Source of the DNA: TCS55 sp964343505
GTDB lineage: Bacteria; Fidelibacterota; Marinisomatia; Marinisomatales; TCS55
Length of the DNA: 18,787 nt
Assembly: GCA_964343505.1 (NCBI GenBank)
Contig: CAYFJU010000066.1
Span: 1 to 18,787 of the forward strand
Direction of reading: 5' to 3'
This document shows, piece after piece, positions 15,823 through 18,787 of the stretch. Numbering within the stretch: position 1 is the first letter of the stretch; every line of letters starts with the position of its first letter. Made by a program: the position numbers and the translations under genes. A model generated the notes under the pieces. It did not search any database. It was not told the DNA's origin and worked only from the letters and a program-made list of their open reading frames with translations.

Positions 15823-16431
15823 CTAGTCTCCTTCTAAAAACAGTTTGAGGGCTTCTTTTCCGCCACCAATCCAAGGATTGCCGTGGGCCAAGGGCAAGTG
15901 GTCGAAGTCGCAGTCGAGGAGGCGGCGGAAGGCCGCCTTAAGTCCGTTTTTCACCCCTTCCGGGTCGTCTCCCATGAATCTATCAGGTACAAAACTCAGG
16001 GGACCATCGTCATCCCGGACCAGTCCATCGGCGAAGGCCAGAAACCCGGCTGAACCGGAAATGTGATAGGCCGTTTCTTCCGGACAGAGGGAAGCCACTT
16101 CCATAGCGGTAATGCCGCCCGGGAACGGGTGACCAAACTCAAAGGGTTGCACTATTTCACCTTTCGTGAACTCATGGAGCCCTGACTGGTGACACCAGAC
16201 AGGGCAGCCAAAAGCCTCTTGAAATTGTGCGCTGTGGCGGTAATGGTGGCGGTTGGAGAGCAGGATGTGTTTTGGCTGCACGCGATCATCAAACCAATCC
16301 AACCCCGCAGACGGCACCATGGGATCGAGCAGGATGCCATCTTCTTCGAAATAGTACGAGCTTACAGCAATGTGAATTCGCTCGTGGACGGCCGTCCAGT
16401 GGAATACGCCGGGAAGGATTTCGTTAATCAT
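15823..16431 (-). CDS. Metallo-beta-lactamase-fold protein with degenerate metal site
   Basis: This 202-aa protein reads like a small metallo-beta-lactamase-fold protein: LPGVFHWTAVHERIHIAVSSYYF then GILLDPMVP for the first strands, and HILLSNRHHYRHSAQF where the HxHxDH motif is expected. That motif is altered to RxHxRH (residues 61-66), losing the first His and the Asp, so the usual two-metal site is probably not intact. A later PLAHGNPWIGGG (about 181-192) keeps one conserved His. It may be a non-hydrolytic relative or use one metal. It is first gene of the operon with the ABC transporter (32-base gap). Function not recognised. The start is the first ATG, 20-25 bases after the predicted transcript start. 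Confidence 0.75.
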   Translation of the reverse strand: MINEILPGVFHWTAVHERIHIAVSSYYFEEDGILLDPMVPSAGLDWFDDRVQPKHILLSNRHHYRHSAQFQEAFGCPVWCHQSGLHEFTKGEIVQPFEFGHPFPGGITAMEVASLCPEETAYHISGSAGFLAFADGLVRDDDGPLSFVPDRFMGDDPEGVKNGLKAAFRRLLDCDFDHLPLAHGNPWIGGGKEALKLFLEGD

Positions 16432-16459
16432 AGCGGTTCATTCATAACATTCGCAACTC

Positions 16460-16488
16460 AATATAGCAAACCCCTATGAAAATGTCAC
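16460..16488 (-). promoter_or_regulatory. Sigma-70-type promoter of the MBL-ABC transporter-udg operon
   Basis: On the minus strand GTGACA (16488-16483) and TATATT (16465-16460) are separated by exactly 17 bases; each matches five of six consensus positions, and TGC precedes the -10 as an extended element. The start would be near 16453, giving a leader of about 22 bases before the ATG at 16431. Confidence 0.65.
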
Positions 16489-16568
16489 AATGAATTAGAG
16501 CATAAGAAAATCCAAGGTGAATTGAGCGGGTGCGGTGTAATAAATATCAAACAAAAGTAAAAAATACT

Positions 16569-16588
16569 TTACTAATAGTAATATATTA
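16569..16588 (+). promoter_or_regulatory. Candidate operator palindromes upstream of the membrane protein-XRE pair
   Basis: TTACTAATAGTAA at 16569-16581 is a perfect palindrome around a central A, and overlaps TAATATATTA at 16579-16588, also palindromic. They lie 45-60 bases upstream of the ATG at 16632; TATAGT at 16600-16605 could be the -10 box. XRE-family regulators commonly bind such symmetric sites and repress their own operon, so the product of 17094-17312 is the obvious candidate. No binding evidence is available. Confidence 0.4.
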
Positions 16589-16631
16589 ATTACATTCACT
16601 ATAGTTATTTGATAAAAACAGGAGAGATAAA

Positions 16632-17092
16632 ATGAAATTCCTTTCGAATTTTTCAAACAGAGAACTCAATTCTGGGCGGAATTAGTCTTGGATATATTGG
16701 TGTCGTTGTATTTTTACCCGAAAGTATTCTTTTTAATCCGCGACGGTGAGTTTAATGATATGGATCTGCTTGGCGATCTCATCATCAACGTGATCACCAT
16801 CGCTGTGATTTATTCAATCATCATATTTGGCGCCATAGCCCTTTTTACTAAAGAGGAAAAGAAAGATGAGCGCGATCGGTCATATGAACTCAAAGGTTTC
16901 AGAGTAGGTTATATTATTGCTCAGGTTTGCTTTTTCATTTTAATTGGTGTTACTGTGTTTAATCCGATGAGTTATAACAGATTAGGAGAGCTTACTCCAC
17001 CCTTATTAGCGATGATCATATTGTTGATAGTAGTATTGTCCTCCATAGGAAAATCACTGACGCAACTTTATTATTACCGGAAGACGAATTAA
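16632..17092 (+). pseudogene. Small multi-pass membrane protein, two apparent frameshifts
   Basis: The best start is ATG 16632, with AGGAGAG eight bases upstream, but that frame stops after 17 codons (MKFLSNFSNRELNSG...). The next frame then reads LGGISLGYIGVVVFLPESIL, a good membrane helix, until a stop near 16744. A third frame continues IRDGEFNDMDLLGDLI through three more hydrophobic segments to 17092. Removing one T near 16670 and one A or T in the run at 16728-16735 gives a continuous protein of about 150 aa with four membrane helices and a charged KEEKKDERDRSYE loop. It resembles small membrane proteins paired with XRE regulators (DUF2178-like), here followed by one after one base. Either a decayed gene, an assembly error at homopolymers, or translation from an internal ATG (16760). 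Confidence 0.6.
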
Positions 17093-17093
17093 A

Positions 17094-17312
17094 ATGGGCA
17101 AGGCAGTTATCACCAATAATGTCCGCCGCCTGCGCTTTGATGCGGATGAAATGACACAGGCTGACTTGGCTGCAAAAGCAGGCGTCACCCGCCAGACCAT
17201 CATCGCGATTGAAGCGGCCAGGTATTCCCCATCATTGGAACTGGCTTTTCGAATTGCCAATGTATTTGAAACACCATTGGAGGAAGTTTTTCAGTTTCAA
17301 CCGGAGGATTGA
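17094..17312 (+). CDS. XRE-family HTH transcriptional regulator
   Basis: This 72-aa protein is almost only a Cro/CI-type helix-turn-helix domain: NVRRLRFDADEMTQADLAAK, AGVTRQTIIAIEAARYSPSL and ELAFRIANVFETPLEEVFQF cover five helices, with the recognition helix around residues 32-40. It lies one base after the membrane protein gene, an arrangement common for small HTH-plus-membrane-protein pairs in which the regulator controls its own operon. The symmetric sites at 16569-16588 are candidate operators. The signal sensed is unknown. Confidence 0.9.
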   Translation: MGKAVITNNVRRLRFDADEMTQADLAAKAGVTRQTIIAIEAARYSPSLELAFRIANVFETPLEEVFQFQPED

Positions 17313-17361
17313 TCAGGGGACGCGACAGTTTAAACCTAATTCCAGGGAGATAGGTGAAATA

Positions 17362-17436
17362 GTGTTAAAGTGTTATCGGTTTCTATTTTTATTGGTAATT
17401 TGCCTGGAGGCGGTGAATGCTGAAACACTTTAACAC
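17362..17436 (+). repeat. 13-bp inverted repeat enclosing a signal-peptide-like mini-ORF
   Basis: GTGTTAAAGTGTT (17362-17374) and AACACTTTAACAC (17424-17436) are perfect reverse complements 49 bases apart. The same bases encode a 23-codon frame from GTG 17362 to TAA 17433, reading VLKCYRFLFLLVICLEAVNA then ETL, which looks exactly like a secretory signal peptide with an ANA/VNA-type cleavage site. GGAGATAGG lies upstream. It may be the truncated 5' end of a lost exported protein. The stretch 17313-17747 otherwise holds only the repeat-like elements described separately. Confidence 0.4.
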
Positions 17437-17445
17437 CAATTATCC

Positions 17446-17601
17446 ATGATGGCCCAATCCACATTTGATTTTCTCACCGATCTAAAACACAATAACCGCA
17501 AAAGGCCTGCCAGTCCCGCACGTGTGCGTGGGGCAGGCTGGCACAAAAGGCGCAAAATTAAATTTATAAATTCTCCAGTCGCTTGGTGGCACTGGGTATG
17601 A
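17446..17601 (+). pseudogene. Truncated copy 1 of the DUF2461 gene 5' end
   Basis: From ATG 17446/17449 the reading frame gives MAQSTFDFLTDLKHNNRK, nearly the same as the first 18 residues of the intact gene at 17748 (MIEQSTFDFLSDLKQNNR). Similarity stops there: the frame runs through an inserted palindrome and ends at 17601 without the rest of the domain. It is a remnant of a partial duplication, not a functional gene. Confidence 0.7.
17499..17551. repeat. Palindromic 45-bp insertion flanked by an 8-bp direct repeat
   Basis: CAAAAGGC occurs at 17499-17506 and again at 17544-17551. Between them lies a GC-rich palindrome with GCCTGCC 17505-17511 pairing with GGCAGGC 17532-17538 and an inner CGCA/TGCG stem. 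Comparison with copy 2, which reads CGCAAAAGACGCA without interruption near 17650, shows the extra 45 bases as a clean insertion. That is the pattern of a small palindromic (REP- or MITE-like) element with a target-site duplication. Confidence 0.55.
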
Positions 17602-17603
17602 AA

Positions 17604-17700
17604 TTGATTGAACTAATTACATTGGATCTTCTCAGCGATAAAAAAAATATCAGACGCAAAAGACGCAGAACTAAATTGATAACTTTCTGTGCGGCTTCAT
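17604..17700 (+). pseudogene. Degenerate copy 2 of the DUF2461 5' end plus repeat tail
   Basis: TTGATTGAACTAATTACATT and the following GGATCTTCTCAGCGAT align base by base with the start of the intact gene (ATGATTGAACAATCCACATT, then CGATTTCCTTTCCGAT) and with copy 1. The tail CGCAAAAGACGCAGAACTAA (17653-17672) matches the tail of copy 1 and then partly folds back on GTCTTTCTTGC (17701-17711). The start codon is lost (TTG) and no full gene follows. Anchors in the three copies lie at 17467, 17625 and 17769. Confidence 0.55.
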
Positions 17701-17747
17701 GTCTTTCTTGCACGACGAAATGGTAGTGTAGTCCGGAGCGTTAAAAA

Positions 17748-18413
17748 ATGATTGAACAATCCACATTCGATTTCCTTTCCGATTTGAAGCAGAACAACCG
17801 CCGGGAATGGTACCACGCCAATAAAGATCGGTTTAAAGATGCCCAGCAGAATTTTATTGATTTTGTCGCCATGCTGCTGTTTCGAATTTCAGAGTTTGAT
17901 GCAGAAATGATCGGAACTGAACCAAAGGATTGCCTCTTTCGAATTTATCGTGACACCCGTTTTTCTAAAGACAAAACACCTTATAAATCATGGTTCGGCG
18001 CGAGTATGAACCCGGGAGGCCGAAAGCGCATGGGTGCCGGATATTACATTCACGTTGCCCCCGGGAACTCTTTTTTTGCCGGCGGCGTCTGGCATCCGGA
18101 TAAAGAGACCCTGATGGCCATCCGTGAATATATTGTCGGCTGGCCAAATCAGTTTGAAGCTATCGTGAAGGATTCCGGTTTTACGAGCACCTTTGGCGGT
18201 TTGGAGGGCGACAGGCTAAAAGTGGCGCCGAAAGGTTATCCGAAAGACCATCCCCAGATCGAATGGCTGCGGTATAAGGATTTTATCGTCAGTAAGCAGA
18301 TTCCTAGTGAAATCTTCTCGTCAGACCGTTGTTTGGACGAAGCTTATGATATTTATTTTAAAATGGCTGAATTTATTTCATTCCTCAGAAAAGCAATCAG
18401 TCATTCGCAGTGA
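17748..18413 (+). CDS. TIGR02453/DUF2461 family protein
   Basis: This 221-aa protein fits the TIGR02453 (DUF2461) family, whose function is unknown. Characteristic pieces are the start TFDFLSDLKQNNRREWYHAN, LFRIYRDTRFSKDKTPYKSW (about 65-84), GAGYYIHVAPGNSFFAGGVW (about 97-116), and the later RLKVAPKGYPKDHPQIEWLR. Length is normal for the family. The ATG at 17748 has GGAG about nine bases upstream. No signal peptide or membrane segment is seen, so it is probably cytoplasmic. Two broken copies of its 5' end lie just upstream, showing this locus has been duplicated and trimmed. Confidence 0.9.
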   Translation: MIEQSTFDFLSDLKQNNRREWYHANKDRFKDAQQNFIDFVAMLLFRISEFDAEMIGTEPKDCLFRIYRDTRFSKDKTPYKSWFGASMNPGGRKRMGAGYYIHVAPGNSFFAGGVWHPDKETLMAIREYIVGWPNQFEAIVKDSGFTSTFGGLEGDRLKVAPKGYPKDHPQIEWLRYKDFIVSKQIPSEIFSSDRCLDEAYDIYFKMAEFISFLRKAISHSQ

Positions 18414-18432
18414 TTTGAGGCTTAGCTGAACA

Positions 18433-18488
18433 CTGCCCTTACACGGCAGGGGGGGTATACAAAAAAACCTGTCCCCCATGTGATTTTT
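18433..18488 (+). terminator. Possible terminator after the DUF2461 gene
   Basis: Two stems follow the stop: CTGCC 18433-18437 with GGCAG 18445-18449, and alternatively GGGGG (within 18449-18455) with CCCCC 18473-18477, flanked by CAC/GTG. A short T run (18484-18488) follows. The second hairpin has a long A-rich loop, so the call is tentative. Confidence 0.4.
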
Positions 18489-18787
18489 CTGATTACATTC
18501 GTTCAGGAGTTGCTGATACTGAAAAACAGAATTTTAGTTTGAGGCTGAGTGAAGTTTAAACCACAATATATATCTCTCGATCAAAACAGAGATGGAATTC
18601 CCTGGCAGGGAAGTACGCCTCCAACCACTCCAAATTTCTCCCGGAAACTTGATAAATGCTCTAACACGCCTATATATGCGTTACGCTCCGAATTCGTCCT
18701 ATATTATTGAGTTATATTTTTTTGCTCATTTCTAAATTGTTCTGTTTGCGAGATGTGTTGACACTTCGTGCGCTTTGAAGTTGACAT
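18489..18787. other. Gene-free tail of the window
   Basis: I see no supported gene here. Features noted are a near-palindrome around 18662-18683 (TAACACGC...GCGTTA), T-rich sequence at 18713-18723, and two TTGACA hexamers (18758-18763 and 18781-18786) that might belong to promoters reading out of the window. On the minus strand a frame of about 41 codons ends near 18590 (...GVLEHLSSFREKFGVVGG...), looking vaguely protein-like but without a start signal. Confidence 0.3.

Overview
This 18.8 kb chromosomal window (roughly half G+C) is from a bacterium, most likely of the FCB (Fibrobacterota-Chlorobiota-Bacteroidota) lineage or a relative such as Ca. Marinimicrobia. The clues are indirect: a lactate-dehydrogenase-like malate dehydrogenase, an rng-rplU-rpmA cluster, a SAM-II-type riboswitch and one Bacteroidota-like promoter (TA-N2-TTTG). 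I hold that placement with low confidence. No phage, IS or CRISPR was seen.

Layout. 1-3434 is housekeeping on the minus strand: RNase G (rng), ribosomal proteins L21 and L27, a terminator, then malate dehydrogenase and a second terminator. At 3435-3845 a divergent intergenic region holds the rng leader and, on the plus strand, a SAM-II-like aptamer with an overlapping antiterminator and terminator directly ahead of metH (3846-7373, cobalamin-dependent methionine synthase). A lipoprotein-type SAM methyltransferase follows and is broken by one frameshift. A 15-bp perfect inverted repeat separates this from the minus-strand block.

From 16431 down to 8129 all genes are on the minus strand. Promoter-proximal is a transport operon: a degenerate metallo-beta-lactamase-fold protein, an ABC ATPase, a substrate-binding/permease fusion of the glycine betaine (OpuC/EgtU) family, and a type-4 uracil-DNA glycosylase. 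Next comes egtD-senA-senB, with overlapping or nearly touching genes. EgtD makes hercynine from histidine, SenB is a selenosugar synthase family glycosyltransferase, and the EgtB-like enzyme beside it is therefore best read as selenoneine synthase SenA. Last are pterin-4a-carbinolamine dehydratase and an exported lipoprotein cyclase (kynurenine formamidase superfamily).

16432-18787 is a plus-strand accessory stretch: a small membrane protein gene with two apparent frameshifts, its XRE regulator, a 435-bp gene-poor zone with two decayed copies of the 5' end of the following gene (one carrying a 45-bp palindromic insertion with an 8-bp direct repeat), an intact TIGR02453/DUF2461 gene, and a gene-free tail.

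How the parts connect: metH remakes methionine for SAM and appears to be switched by SAM; EgtD spends three SAM per hercynine; SenB and SenA would convert hercynine plus selenium into selenoneine; and the neighbouring betaine-type ABC transporter is a reasonable candidate for moving a histidine betaine (ergothioneine, selenoneine or hercynine). The three strongest observations are the selenoneine cluster, the adjacent SBP-permease fusion with a domain order opposite to known EgtU, and the SAM-II switch on metH.
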